A DNA stretch of 40,688 nt, taken from positions 1-40,688 of the forward strand of contig CAVYOA010000009.1 of the NCBI GenBank assembly GCA_963769945.1, read 5' to 3'. Shown here one piece after another: positions 15,842 through 24,096 of this stretch. The notes beneath the pieces were generated by a model. It did not search any database and was not told the origin of the DNA. It saw only the letters and a list, made by a program, of their open reading frames with translations. Both the position numbers and the translations under genes were made by a program. The DNA is from WHSW01 sp963769945. GTDB taxonomy: Bacteria; Actinomycetota; Thermoleophilia; Solirubrobacterales; 70-9. Position 1 is the first letter of the stretch. Each line of letters opens with the position of its first letter.

Positions 15842-18800
15842 TTGGATCGCTCGCAAGCACGCCCATCCGCGGGTCCCGTCAGCGGACCCGCAATGCGTTA
15901 TTCGCCGCACCTGCCCTGGCGCCCAAGGGTCTCGCCGCCGTCGGTGGAGGATAGAGACGCCTGCGCGATCTATGCCTCGGTGCGAAAGGACGCGACACCG
16001 AGTCGCGAGCCCGTGTCACTGGCCCTCGCCAACCTGCAGAAGATGCTCCATCGCGCCGGCAACGTCGACGGCGAGGGCGATGGCTGCGGCATCCTCGTCG
16101 ACGTCCCGCGGCGGATCTGGGCCGAGGAGATCCGCGCCGGTGGGCACAACCCGGCGCTCGTCCACGACGAGGCGTTTGCCGTCGCCCACATCTTCATCGA
16201 CCGCTCCCAGGAACTCGAGCCGGCGCGCCATGATGCCCGCGAGCTGCTCGGACGCGGCGGCTTTCGCGTCCTCGCCGAGCGCCTCGGCGCGACCGAGCCG
16301 CAGGCGCTGGGCGCGACCGCGCGCGAGGAGGAGCCACAGTTCTGGCAGGTGGCCGGCCTGCTCGCCGACGCCGACGATCGCGATCGCCGCCTGTTCGCGC
16401 TGATGATGGAGCTCGAGTCCGAGCTCGGCTTTCACATCCCGTCGTTTTCGGCAACGACTTGCGTCTACAAGGTGATGGGCGCACCGCGCGTTCTCGGCGA
16501 GTACTACCCGGACCTCACCGACGAGCGCTTCGAGAGCGTCAGTTGTTTCGGCCATAACCGCTACTCGACCAACACCTGGCCCTCGTTCAGACGGGTACAG
16601 CCGTTTTCGATCCTCGGTCACAACGGCGAGATCAACACGATCGAGCAACTGCGCCAAGAAGCGCGTGCGCTGGGCGTCAGCGTCCCCGCCGGCGGCTCCG
16701 ACTCCCAAGATCTCAACCGCACGATCGACCACCTGATCCGAGTCGAGGGCCTGTCGCTGGCAGAGGCGATGGAGCTCGTCGTGCCGCCGGTGGTCAACGA
16801 GATCCGCTCGCTGCCTCATGAGCTACACCGCTTCTACATGTACCTGCGCGAGACGATGGGACCATTTGCGCAGGGGCCGGTCGCGTTGATCGCCCGCCAC
16901 GACGACGAGTGCGTGTTCTCGGCCGACGCGCTCGGATTGCGGCCGCTGTGGAGTCTGGAGACGCGCGACGACTACATCTTCAGCTCCGAGCCCGGCGTTG
17001 TCAGCGTCCACGAGATGGTCTCGGAGCCGCTGCCTCTGGGGCCGGGGGAGAAGGCCTACGTGACAATCGACGCCGACAAGCGCCGCTCGCGCCGGTGGAG
17101 CCATGCCGAGATGCAACGCGAGGTGGCGCGCAAGTGGCTGACCCGTTGCAAGGTCGACGAAGTGGCGCCCTACGACCGCGCCCTGCAGACGGGCGGGCCG
17201 CTCGAGGGCTCCGACATCCCGGGCTACACGTCGGCCGGCCCGGCCGAACCCGTGATCGTCGCCGAGACGATCCTCGCCGGCTTTGGCTGGCAGCGCGACG
17301 ACGTCAAGATCTGCCAGCAGATGGCATCCAATGGCCAGGAGCCGATTGGCTCGCTCGGCTACGACGGTCCGCTGGCAGCGCTCAGTCCCGAGCGTCAGAA
17401 CCTCGCCGACTATTTCAAGGAAACCGTCGCGGTCGTCACCAACCCCGCGATCGACCGCGAGCGCGAGATGGAGCATTTCTCGACTCGCGCCGTCTTCGGT
17501 CGCCGGCCCTCGCTGCACGATCCAGCGACCGATACCGACACGGTCGAGACGTCGTTTCCGGTCATCCTCGGGGGCCATCACGGTATGGCGCCGCTATCGG
17601 ACTCGACCTACCGCGAGATCGCCCGCGAGCACCAGACCTGGCTCATGGAGGACCTGTGGGAGAGGTTTCGGGGCCGCGCGGCGGCGGTCGACCTCGCTTT
17701 GCTCGAGTCTGAGACGACGGCGGGAGCGATTGAGCGCCTCAAGCAGGAAGCGGCGAAAGCGGTGCGCGCGGGGGCCGAGCTGCTCGTGCTCACCGACCGC
17801 ACCGTCTATGACGGCGTGCGTCGCTATCTCGATCCGCATCTGGCGACGTCGGCGGTCGACCAGGCGCTGAAGCACTTCCGCGTCGAGCCGGGCGAGGAGA
17901 ACCTGCGGCGGCGCTGCTCGCTCGTTCTGCGCTCAGCCGCGATTCGAAATGTTCACGACGTCGTCTTGGCGCTCGGCCTCGGCGCCAACGGCGTCAACCC
18001 CTACGTGATGCTCGAGGTCGTCTGCGTCGACGACTACGCCGACGACGTCAGCAACATCTGCGCGGCCTTGTCGAAGGGCATCGAGAAAGTGATCTCGACG
18101 ATCGGCATCCACGAGGTCCGTGGCTATGCCCGCCAGTTCTCGGCGATCGGCCTGAAGCCCGAGCTGACCGAGATCTTCCAGACCGAAGCGTTCGCGGCGA
18201 CGGCGGCGGGCGGCACCGGCTTGGCCGAGCTCGATGCCGACAGCGACGAGCGCCAGGCGATTGTCGCCGACGCCGATGGCCCGGCGAAGCCGGCGAAGAC
18301 CTTTCGCTTCTACCCAAAGGTCTACAAGGCGGCAGTCGCCGCCGCCAACGGCAGCGCGAGCTACGACGAATACGCCGAGAAGGTGCGTGAGCTCGAGGCC
18401 CAGAGCCCGATCTCGATGCGTCACATCACAGGGCTGCGCTCCGATCGTGAGCCAATCGATGCCGCCGCGATCGATGCCGGGGTCGGTCATCACGACTATC
18501 CGATCGTGATCTCCTCGATGAGCTTCGGCTCCCAGTCCGAGCCGGCCTTTCGCGCCTACGCCGAGGCGGCGAAGGCGATCAACGTCCTCTGCATCAACGG
18601 TGAGGGTGGCGAGATCCGCGACATGTACGGGCGCTATCGCAAGTGGCGCGGTCAGCAGGTCGCCTCGGGTCGGTTCGGCGTCTCGGCAGAGATGCTCAAT
18701 GCCTCATACGTCGCCGAGATCAAGATCGGCCAGGGCGCCAAGCCGGGCGAGGGTGGTCATTTGCCCGGCAAGAAGGTCTCCGAGAAGGTGGCGGCGGCGA

Positions 18801-20530
18801 GAAACGCGGCGCCGGGCACCGACCTGATCTCGCCCTCGAACAACCACGACCTCTACTCGATCGAAGACCTCGCCGAGCTGATCGATGAGCTGAAGACGGT
18901 CAACCCCGACCTGCGCGTCTCGGTCAAGGTCCCGGTGGTGCCGAATATAGGCACGATCGGCCTCGGCATCGCAAAGGCCGGCGCCGACATCATCACGCTC
19001 TCGGGCTTTGAGGGCGGGACCGGGGCTGCGCGCCAGCATGCGCTGCGCCATGTCGGGCTGCCGTCGGATATCGGCACCCGTCTCGTTCACCGCGCGCTGA
19101 TGGAGGCGGGGATCAGAAACAGGGTCGAGATCTGGGCCGACGGCGGCTACCGCCACGCCCACGACATCGTCAAGTTGATCTGCATGGGGGCCAACCGCAT
19201 CGGCTTCGGCACCCTGGCGATGGTCTCGCTCGGCTGCACGATCTGTCGTGGCTGTCAGCTCGATACCTGCCACGTCGGCATCGCTACGCAGATCGAGACG
19301 ACCGCGCAAGCAGTCGAACACGGCCTGAAGAAGTTCACACCCCAGGAGGTCGGTGGCGCTGCCGAGAACTGCGCCCGTTTTTTTGCCGCGATGGGCGAGC
19401 AGGTCAAGCAGGTCACGGCCGAGCTGGGCTACGAGCGCACGCAGGACCTCGTCGGCCGTTACGACCTGCTCGAGCAGATCTCACATCACGACGTCCTTGA
19501 CCTCAGTCAGCTGATCAGGCCGCTGGATGAGTACCTCGATCTCGAGCCGATCGATCTTCCGCTTGCCGAGCAGGAGCCGGTCGAGGTCCGCGCGGAGGCT
19601 GGGCTGGTCCGGGCCCGGCCGATCCGCATGCAGCGAAGCGACGCCTCGGCGCAGCTCTCGGCGATCGCCGAAGACGTCTGCGGTGGCAGCGTCGTGCAAC
19701 GGCAGTTCGGCCGCGCCACCGACGCCAACGACCGCGTGCTCGGCGCCGCGTTGTCGGGCGCACTCGCACGTTCACGGATCTACGCAGACGGGCCCGAGTC
19801 GAGCGAGGACGTGCTCGCCGAGGTCAACTTCAACGGTGGCTCGGTCGCAGGCCAGGGCTTCGGCGCCTTCAATGCCTGGGGGGTGGCGGTGCGTGTCGAG
19901 GGCGGCGCTCAGGACGGCGTCGGCAAGGCGATGCTTGGCGGCACGGTCTCGATCATGAAGGGCAAGGGCGCCGACGGTGGTCGGATCAACGGCTCCGTCG
20001 GCAAGTCGTTCGCCTACGGCGCGCAAAGAGGCCGCTTGTTCGTGCAAGGCTCGGCCGACTCGCGTTTTTGCATTCGGCTCTCGGGTGCCGACGTCGTCCT
20101 CGGGGGCGAGCCCGCTGAACCGCTCGACGACGCTCGCGGATGTGTGGTTGATCGCGCCAATGCCAAAGGCTTTGCCTTCGAGTACATGACTTCGGGGCGC
20201 GCCGTCGTTCTCGGCGATATCGGCCCATGGGCATGTGCCGGCATGACCGGCGGACGAGTCTATGTTCGCCACAATCCCGCCTGGAACCTCGATCGCGAGG
20301 CGATCGCAAGAAGGCTCGGGGAGGGAGCGAAGGTCCATCTGGTTCAGATCGATGCCGAGGGCGAGCTCGACATCCAGTACCTGCTGGCTCGCTACGGCGA
20401 TGAGCTGCGGGCGACCGATCAGGCCGAGGAGGCCGAGCGTATGGTCGAACTTGCTCTCAACGCCGCTGAGCATTTCCTCATGATCCTGCCCGAGAAGGTG
20501 CAGGCAGACCCGAATATCTCGACCGAGTAG
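15842..20530 (+). CDS. gltB: Glutamate synthase, large chain
   Basis: Makes two glutamates from glutamine and 2-oxoglutarate; ammonia from the N-terminal amidotransferase is channelled to the FMN site. Domains in order: class II amidotransferase with its nucleophile in EDRDACAIYASV (Cys codon 15962), usually exposed by propeptide removal; central domain; FMN domain with SVKVPVVPNIGTIGLGIAKA and SGFEGGTGAARQHALRH; Fe-S cysteines at codons 19235, 19253 and 19268, plus an extra Cys at 19244; and a C-terminal glycine-rich beta-helix (GRINGSVGKSFAYGAQRG). Length is about 1,560 residues. TTG 15842 is 6 bases after a strong GGGAGG; ATG 15893 is an in-frame alternative that leaves 23 residues before the nucleophile. 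No gltD is adjacent, so the electron donor is encoded elsewhere. Confidence 0.93.
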   Translation: MDRSQARPSAGPVSGPAMRYSPHLPWRPRVSPPSVEDRDACAIYASVRKDATPSREPVSLALANLQKMLHRAGNVDGEGDGCGILVDVPRRIWAEEIRAGGHNPALVHDEAFAVAHIFIDRSQELEPARHDARELLGRGGFRVLAERLGATEPQALGATAREEEPQFWQVAGLLADADDRDRRLFALMMELESELGFHIPSFSATTCVYKVMGAPRVLGEYYPDLTDERFESVSCFGHNRYSTNTWPSFRRVQPFSILGHNGEINTIEQLRQEARALGVSVPAGGSDSQDLNRTIDHLIRVEGLSLAEAMELVVPPVVNEIRSLPHELHRFYMYLRETMGPFAQGPVALIARHDDECVFSADALGLRPLWSLETRDDYIFSSEPGVVSVHEMVSEPLPLGPGEKAYVTIDADKRRSRRWSHAEMQREVARKWLTRCKVDEVAPYDRALQTGGPLEGSDIPGYTSAGPAEPVIVAETILAGFGWQRDDVKICQQMASNGQEPIGSLGYDGPLAALSPERQNLADYFKETVAVVTNPAIDREREMEHFSTRAVFGRRPSLHDPATDTDTVETSFPVILGGHHGMAPLSDSTYREIAREHQTWLMEDLWERFRGRAAAVDLALLESETTAGAIERLKQEAAKAVRAGAELLVLTDRTVYDGVRRYLDPHLATSAVDQALKHFRVEPGEENLRRRCSLVLRSAAIRNVHDVVLALGLGANGVNPYVMLEVVCVDDYADDVSNICAALSKGIEKVISTIGIHEVRGYARQFSAIGLKPELTEIFQTEAFAATAAGGTGLAELDADSDERQAIVADADGPAKPAKTFRFYPKVYKAAVAAANGSASYDEYAEKVRELEAQSPISMRHITGLRSDREPIDAAAIDAGVGHHDYPIVISSMSFGSQSEPAFRAYAEAAKAINVLCINGEGGEIRDMYGRYRKWRGQQVASGRFGVSAEMLNASYVAEIKIGQGAKPGEGGHLPGKKVSEKVAAARNAAPGTDLISPSNNHDLYSIEDLAELIDELKTVNPDLRVSVKVPVVPNIGTIGLGIAKAGADIITLSGFEGGTGAARQHALRHVGLPSDIGTRLVHRALMEAGIRNRVEIWADGGYRHAHDIVKLICMGANRIGFGTLAMVSLGCTICRGCQLDTCHVGIATQIETTAQAVEHGLKKFTPQEVGGAAENCARFFAAMGEQVKQVTAELGYERTQDLVGRYDLLEQISHHDVLDLSQLIRPLDEYLDLEPIDLPLAEQEPVEVRAEAGLVRARPIRMQRSDASAQLSAIAEDVCGGSVVQRQFGRATDANDRVLGAALSGALARSRIYADGPESSEDVLAEVNFNGGSVAGQGFGAFNAWGVAVRVEGGAQDGVGKAMLGGTVSIMKGKGADGGRINGSVGKSFAYGAQRGRLFVQGSADSRFCIRLSGADVVLGGEPAEPLDDARGCVVDRANAKGFAFEYMTSGRAVVLGDIGPWACAGMTGGRVYVRHNPAWNLDREAIARRLGEGAKVHLVQIDAEGELDIQYLLARYGDELRATDQAEEAERMVELALNAAEHFLMILPEKVQADPNISTE
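15869..15891 (+). other. Inverted repeat just before the ATG 15893 of glutamate synthase
   Basis: GCGGGTCC (15869-15876), 7-base loop, GGACCCGC (15884-15891). It ends one base before ATG 15893. If that ATG is used the hairpin would cover the initiation region. If TTG 15842 is used it lies within the coding sequence. Confidence 0.4.
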
Positions 20531-20571
20531 CGCCGAGACCGGTCGCTTCCAGCCGTCAAACCGGCGTTTTG

Positions 20572-20577
20572 TATCTT
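20572..20577 (+). promoter_or_regulatory. -10 element TATCTT, leaderless start of the MFS exporter
   Basis: TATCTT ends 7 bases before GTG 20585. No ribosome-binding site is visible. Confidence 0.5.
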
Positions 20578-20584
20578 CAGGCTC

Positions 20585-22231
20585 GTGACCGCCACTACCG
20601 AAAGATCACGGTGGCTGGCGTTGTATGTGCTCTGCGCCGGGGTGCTGATGATCGTCTTGGACGCGACGATCGTCAACGTCGCGCTGCCCACGATTGAGGA
20701 CGACCTCGGCTTCTCGCAGTCGAGTCTCGCCTGGGTCGTCAACGCCTATCTGATCGCCTTCGGCGGTCTGCTGCTGCTGGCCGGGCGGCTCGGCGACCTG
20801 ATCGGCCAGCGCAAGGTCTTCCTCATCGGCCTCGCGGTGTTCACGGTCGCCTCGGTCGCCTGTGCCGTCTCCCAGACCCAGGGCATGTTGATCGCGTCGC
20901 GCTTCGTCCAGGGCATTGGCGGAGCGCTCTCCTCGGCGGTCGTGCTGGGGATGATCGTGACGATGTTCCCGCAGCCGCGCGAGCAGGCGAAGGCGATCGG
21001 CGTCTACGGCTTCGTCGCCTCGGCTGGAGGCTCGATCGGGTTACTCGCCGGTGGCGTGCTGACCGAGGCGATCAACTGGCACTGGATCTTCTTCATCAAC
21101 GTGCCGGTGGGCATCGCCACGGCAGTGCTCGCCAAGCGCCTGGTCGCCGATCTACCTGGGATCGGGCTTCGCGCCGGCGCCGATCTGCGGGGCGCAGTCG
21201 TGCTCACGAGCGGGCTCATGCTCGGCGTCTACTCGATCCTTCAGGTCTCCGAGCAGGGGTGGGTCGCATTCGAGACGCTCGGCCTCGGAGCCGTTTCACT
21301 GCTTCTGGTGGCTGCCTTTGTCGTGCGTCAGGCCCGCATCCCCAACCCGTTGATGCCGCTGCGCCTGTTTCGTTCGCGAAACGTCGCCGGGGCAAACATC
21401 GTCATCTCGCTGATGGTCGCCGGCATGTTCTCGATGTTCTTTCTCGGCGCCCTCTATCTGCAAAAGGTGCTCGGCTATGACCCGCTCGAGGTCGGGCTCG
21501 CGTTCTTGCCCTCGACGCTCGTCATGGGGGCGATGTCACTGCGCTATTCGGAGCGCCTGTCGATGCGCTTCGGGCCCAAGACGACCCTGCTCCCCGCGAT
21601 CGCCTCGATCGCAGTCGGGCTGCTGCTGTTCGCGCGCACGCCGGTCGACGGCAACTACCTGACCGACATCGTGCCGCCGATGGTCTTGATCGGCTTTGGC
21701 GCAGGTACTGGCTTTCCAGCGCTGATGACGCTATCGATGTCGGGCGCCACGCCGAGCGACTCGGGCCTCGCGTCGGGCCTCGTCAACGCAACCGTGCAGG
21801 TCGGAGGTGCAATCGGCCTCGCCGTCTTGGCCACGCTCGCGAACAATCGAACCGACGCGCTGCTGGCTGCGGGCGAGGCGGTGGATGCGGCGCTCAATGG
21901 CGGCTATCACCTCGCTTACCTTGTTGGCGCCGGGCTCGTCGGCATCAGCCTCGTTGTCGCGGTCACGGTGCTGCAAGGGGTGCCGGGGACCGGGGCAGAG
22001 TCCGAGTCGCAGGTCGAAACGGAGCCTGAGCCGGAAAGCTCGCCGCCAGCCGGTGAGCCGGCGCTTAGCCTGGATCCACCGATCCAACCGGCGTTTCGCC
22101 TCCCCGACCCTTCGCCAGGAGCCGATTCGCGTCCACCCACAGGGCACCACCCTGCGGGTGTCCACGAATCGTCCCCTGACTCGGCTCGGGAAGCCGAAAC
22201 CGCTCGCCCGGATCGGCGGATCCAGGCTTAG
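20585..22231 (+). CDS. MFS multidrug exporter, DHA2 (EmrB/QacA) family
   Basis: Proton-driven efflux pump of the 14-helix DHA2 group. The first helix carries the family's LDATIVNVALPTIEDDLGFS, followed by QSSLAWVVNAYLIAFGGLLL and motif A GRLGDLIGQRK (about residues 70-80). Motif C is in ASAGGSIGLLAGGVL. Hydrophobic helices continue to about residue 465. The last 80 residues are hydrophilic and Pro/Glu/Ser-rich; from about residue 494 on they are encoded entirely by a 166-bp imperfect palindrome (22065-22230), so the tail looks like an element that has extended the gene. GTG 20585 is set by TATCTT seven bases upstream. Substrate unknown. Its stop overlaps the convergent FHA gene's stop. Confidence 0.9.
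   Translation: MTATTERSRWLALYVLCAGVLMIVLDATIVNVALPTIEDDLGFSQSSLAWVVNAYLIAFGGLLLLAGRLGDLIGQRKVFLIGLAVFTVASVACAVSQTQGMLIASRFVQGIGGALSSAVVLGMIVTMFPQPREQAKAIGVYGFVASAGGSIGLLAGGVLTEAINWHWIFFINVPVGIATAVLAKRLVADLPGIGLRAGADLRGAVVLTSGLMLGVYSILQVSEQGWVAFETLGLGAVSLLLVAAFVVRQARIPNPLMPLRLFRSRNVAGANIVISLMVAGMFSMFFLGALYLQKVLGYDPLEVGLAFLPSTLVMGAMSLRYSERLSMRFGPKTTLLPAIASIAVGLLLFARTPVDGNYLTDIVPPMVLIGFGAGTGFPALMTLSMSGATPSDSGLASGLVNATVQVGGAIGLAVLATLANNRTDALLAAGEAVDAALNGGYHLAYLVGAGLVGISLVVAVTVLQGVPGTGAESESQVETEPEPESSPPAGEPALSLDPPIQPAFRLPDPSPGADSRPPTGHHPAGVHESSPDSAREAETARPDRRIQA
22065..22230. repeat. 166-bp imperfect palindrome at the convergent exporter/FHA junction
   Basis: The outer ends pair TTAGCCTGGATCC (22065-22077) with GGATCCAGGCTTA (22218-22230). 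Inner blocks pair at 22093-22110 with 22183-22200, at CGATTCG (22123-22129) with CGAATCG (22165-22171), and at the centre CACCCACAGGG (22134-22144) with CCCTGCGGGTG (22150-22160). By hand alignment roughly three quarters of positions pair, with small indels. It includes the last codons of the exporter and both convergent stop codons. There is no open frame of its own beyond the exporter tail. It resembles a MITE/REP-like stem-loop element or an oversized terminator. Confidence 0.8.
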
Positions 22232-22803
22232 GCGTCCAGCAGGTAGATCCGGTAACGACCGATCTCGAGCTCGTCACCGTCGGCGAGTGGCGCCCACTCG
22301 ACGCGCTCGCCGTTGACGAAGAGCCCGTTGAGGCTGCGATCATCGAGCGCTCGGACCCCTGCGTCGGTGACGACGACGAGAGCGTGGCGACGCGAGACCG
22401 TCGGGTCATCGAGCAGGACGTCGGCGGCAGTGCTGCGACCGATCCGCGTCCATCCGGATTCGAGGCGAATGACGGCATAGCCGCCGTCGTCGTCCTCGAA
22501 CGCGAGATAGCTGCCTGGCTGCTCGAGTTGGGCGCGGGCCTCTGCGAGCCACTCGGGCTTCGTCTCGGCCGGGCCGACCGCCTCGGACTTGAGCTTCGGC
22601 GCTGCGAATATCGAGACGCGGCGAAAGTTCTCGCCACCGCAGTTGGGACAGCGTGGCAACTCGTCGCTAGCGCCGAGCGCGATCGCATAGCCACAGCCCG
22701 TGCACGTGAGCGAGCCGGGCTGGGCGAGCGTGACCTGCTCCCCGGTCTGGTGAACATCTTCGCTGGTGCCTCCCGATCCGGGCGGAGAGCTATCCGTGAG
22801 CAT
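22228..22803 (-). CDS. Zinc-ribbon plus FHA domain protein
   Basis: The 191-residue product has an N-terminal zinc ribbon (CTGCGYAI, then CPNCGGENF, about residues 31-56), a linker, and a C-terminal forkhead-associated domain of about 90 residues: TRIGRSTAADVLLDD, TVSRRHALVVV, then DRSLNGLFVNGERV. FHA domains bind phosphothreonine, so the protein probably reads Ser/Thr kinase signals in the cytoplasm, as GarA and related actinobacterial proteins do. No kinase gene is adjacent. ATG 22803 is taken as the start; earlier in-frame starts would run into the operator-like region. Only two codons separate the last FHA strand from the stop, which lies inside the palindrome. Confidence 0.85.
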   Translation of the reverse strand: MLTDSSPPGSGGTSEDVHQTGEQVTLAQPGSLTCTGCGYAIALGASDELPRCPNCGGENFRRVSIFAAPKLKSEAVGPAETKPEWLAEARAQLEQPGSYLAFEDDDGGYAVIRLESGWTRIGRSTAADVLLDDPTVSRRHALVVVTDAGVRALDDRSLNGLFVNGERVEWAPLADGDELEIGRYRIYLLDA

Positions 22804-22883
22804 GTCTACTGCAGTACCCAACTTTGTATCGATGCTAACGACGTCTACCAAAGCGTCCAAGCCCGACGCGAGCGAATGGACGG

Positions 22884-22930
22884 AAATTGCAAGGTAATTG
22901 GGCTCCGTAGGCCCAATTGCAAGGCAATTG
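22884..22930. promoter_or_regulatory. Operator-like CAATTG palindrome cluster in a divergent promoter region
   Basis: Two copies of AATTGCAAGGYAATTG start 30 bases apart (22885 and 22915). The second is a perfect palindrome, CAATTGC-AAG-GCAATTG (22914-22930). Between and overlapping them lies AATTGGGC-N7-GCCCAATT (22896-22918). The segment is clearly AT-richer than its surroundings and lies between two divergent genes, the classic place for a repressor or activator site. The protein that binds it is unknown. The rest of 22804-22972 holds only the TACAAT promoter element. Confidence 0.6.
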
Positions 22931-22958
22931 CGTTGGGAGGCCCAGTGGCTTTGGTCAA

Positions 22959-22964
22959 TACAAT
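22959..22964 (+). promoter_or_regulatory. -10 element TACAAT, leaderless start of the SRPBCC gene
   Basis: TACAAT ends 8 bases before GTG 22973 and lies 29 bases downstream of the CAATTG palindrome cluster. Confidence 0.5.
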
Positions 22965-22972
22965 CGCCGCCC

Positions 22973-23479
22973 GTGCGCCCCGTTTCCGCCAGCCTCAGCA
23001 TCGACGCTCCGCGCGAGCGCATATTCGACCTGCTGGTCGACCTGTCGATCCGTCCGCAGTTCGGAGACCAGCTTTATCGCGAGTTTCGCCTCGGGCGCGT
23101 GCAGGCGGTCGGAGTTGGCGCCTCGGCGCGTTACCGCCTCGAACAGGTCGGCTGGATGGACACTGTGATCGAGCAGGCCGAGCGACCGCACCTCGTGCGC
23201 GAGCACGGCATGGGCGGACGCTCGAATCGCGTTGGTGTGTTCACCGTTTGGGAGCTCGCCGAGGGCCCGTCGCCGGGGGGAAGTGAGGCGACTGTGACGT
23301 TTTGGAGCGAGCCCTCGAACCTGTTCGACAAGGCTCGCGATTTGACCGTCTCCGCGCGCCGTCTGCGCCGTGAGTTCAAGCGGATGCTGGCGCGCCTGCG
23401 CGAGCTGGCGGAAAGCGAGGGCGCGGTCGAGCGTGTCGAGCTCGCCGGCGCCGACCGCGTCCCCAGCTTCAGTCGCTAG
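22973..23479 (+). CDS. SRPBCC (polyketide cyclase/START-like) protein
   Basis: A 168-residue single-domain protein with the SRPBCC pattern: ASLSIDAPRERIFDLLVDLS at the N-terminus, a beta-rich middle (GVGASARYRLEQVGWMDTVI), and a long C-terminal helix (RRLRREFKRMLARLRELAE). These helix-grip proteins bind hydrophobic ligands or lipids; no function can be fixed from sequence. GTG 22973 is chosen because TACAAT sits eight bases upstream and the fold begins within a few residues. It is divergent from the FHA gene across the CAATTG region and is followed 34 bases later by a lipoprotein gene. Confidence 0.75.
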   Translation: MRPVSASLSIDAPRERIFDLLVDLSIRPQFGDQLYREFRLGRVQAVGVGASARYRLEQVGWMDTVIEQAERPHLVREHGMGGRSNRVGVFTVWELAEGPSPGGSEATVTFWSEPSNLFDKARDLTVSARRLRREFKRMLARLRELAESEGAVERVELAGADRVPSFSR

Positions 23480-23496
23480 TCGACAGCGCAAGTTCG

Positions 23497-23502
23497 TAGA
23501 CT
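23497..23502 (+). promoter_or_regulatory. -10-like TAGACT before the lipoprotein gene
   Basis: TAGACT ends 11 bases before ATG 23514, in the 34-base gap after the SRPBCC gene. The leader would be only a few bases. Confidence 0.35.
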
Positions 23503-23513
23503 GCGGCTGCCCG

Positions 23514-24053
23514 ATGACCCGACGCGCAACCCAGTTCGCTCTCTCCGTGCTTGGCAGCCTCGTGCTTTCAGGCATCGCCGCCGGCTGTGGCGAGGAAGAG
23601 CTGACCGAGGTCGTCGAGGGAGAGCCAATCGAGTTGGCCGGCCTCAGCTACAACGTCCAGATAACGCGCTTTCTCAATCCGGACGACGCCGAGGATGCTC
23701 AATATCTCGTTGGCCAGCCGCCGCCGCCGTCGGGCTCGGAGTACCTCGGCGTCTTCATGGTGATCACCAACCGCGATGAGGAACCACGGCCGAGCGCAAC
23801 CAACTACGTCGTGCGCGACACGCTCGAGCAGGAGTTCGAGCCGCTGGAGAGCGAGAGCCCGTACGCGCTCGAGGTCGGCGAGGAAGTGCCGGCCGAGGGT
23901 CAGCTGCCGCTCCCGGACACGGCCGCCGAGACTGGCCCCAACCAGGCGTCGCTGCTGATCTTCGAAGTCTCAGATGACGTCAGCGAGAACCGGCCCCTCG
24001 ACCTCGAGATCGAGACCTTCGACGGCGCCGGCGAAGTCATCCTCGATATTTAG
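23514..24053 (+). CDS. Predicted lipoprotein, unknown function
   Basis: A 179-residue protein with a lipoprotein signal: basic MTRRAT, a hydrophobic stretch FALSVLGSLVLSG, and the lipobox IAAGC with Cys at residue 25. The mature part starts acidic (EEELTEVVEGEPIEL). It then looks beta-rich and immunoglobulin-like: GLSYNVQITRFLNPDD, EYLGVFMVITNRDEEP, NYVVRDTLEQEFEP, ASLLIFEVSDDV. This resembles the DUF4352-type extracellular domains found in Gram-positive lipoproteins, but I cannot confirm the family. It is anchored outside the membrane. It precedes a convergent penicillin-binding protein gene, 43 bases away. Confidence 0.8.
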   Translation: MTRRATQFALSVLGSLVLSGIAAGCGEEELTEVVEGEPIELAGLSYNVQITRFLNPDDAEDAQYLVGQPPPPSGSEYLGVFMVITNRDEEPRPSATNYVVRDTLEQEFEPLESESPYALEVGEEVPAEGQLPLPDTAAETGPNQASLLIFEVSDDVSENRPLDLEIETFDGAGEVILDI

Positions 24054-24096
24054 CAACAGCCGTTCGAGCAACGAACCGCTCCGAGGCGGCAGCCGT

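Noticed and set aside
20552..20569. Small hairpin GCCG-TCAAAC-CGGC followed by GTTTT after glutamate synthase as a terminator.
   Set aside because: The stem is only four pairs and the T run is short; it may contribute to termination but I cannot support it.
22065..22757. Minus-strand frame through the palindrome and FHA region.
   Set aside because: It is a shadow of the FHA gene; its resemblance to the exporter tail comes only from the palindrome reading similarly on both strands.
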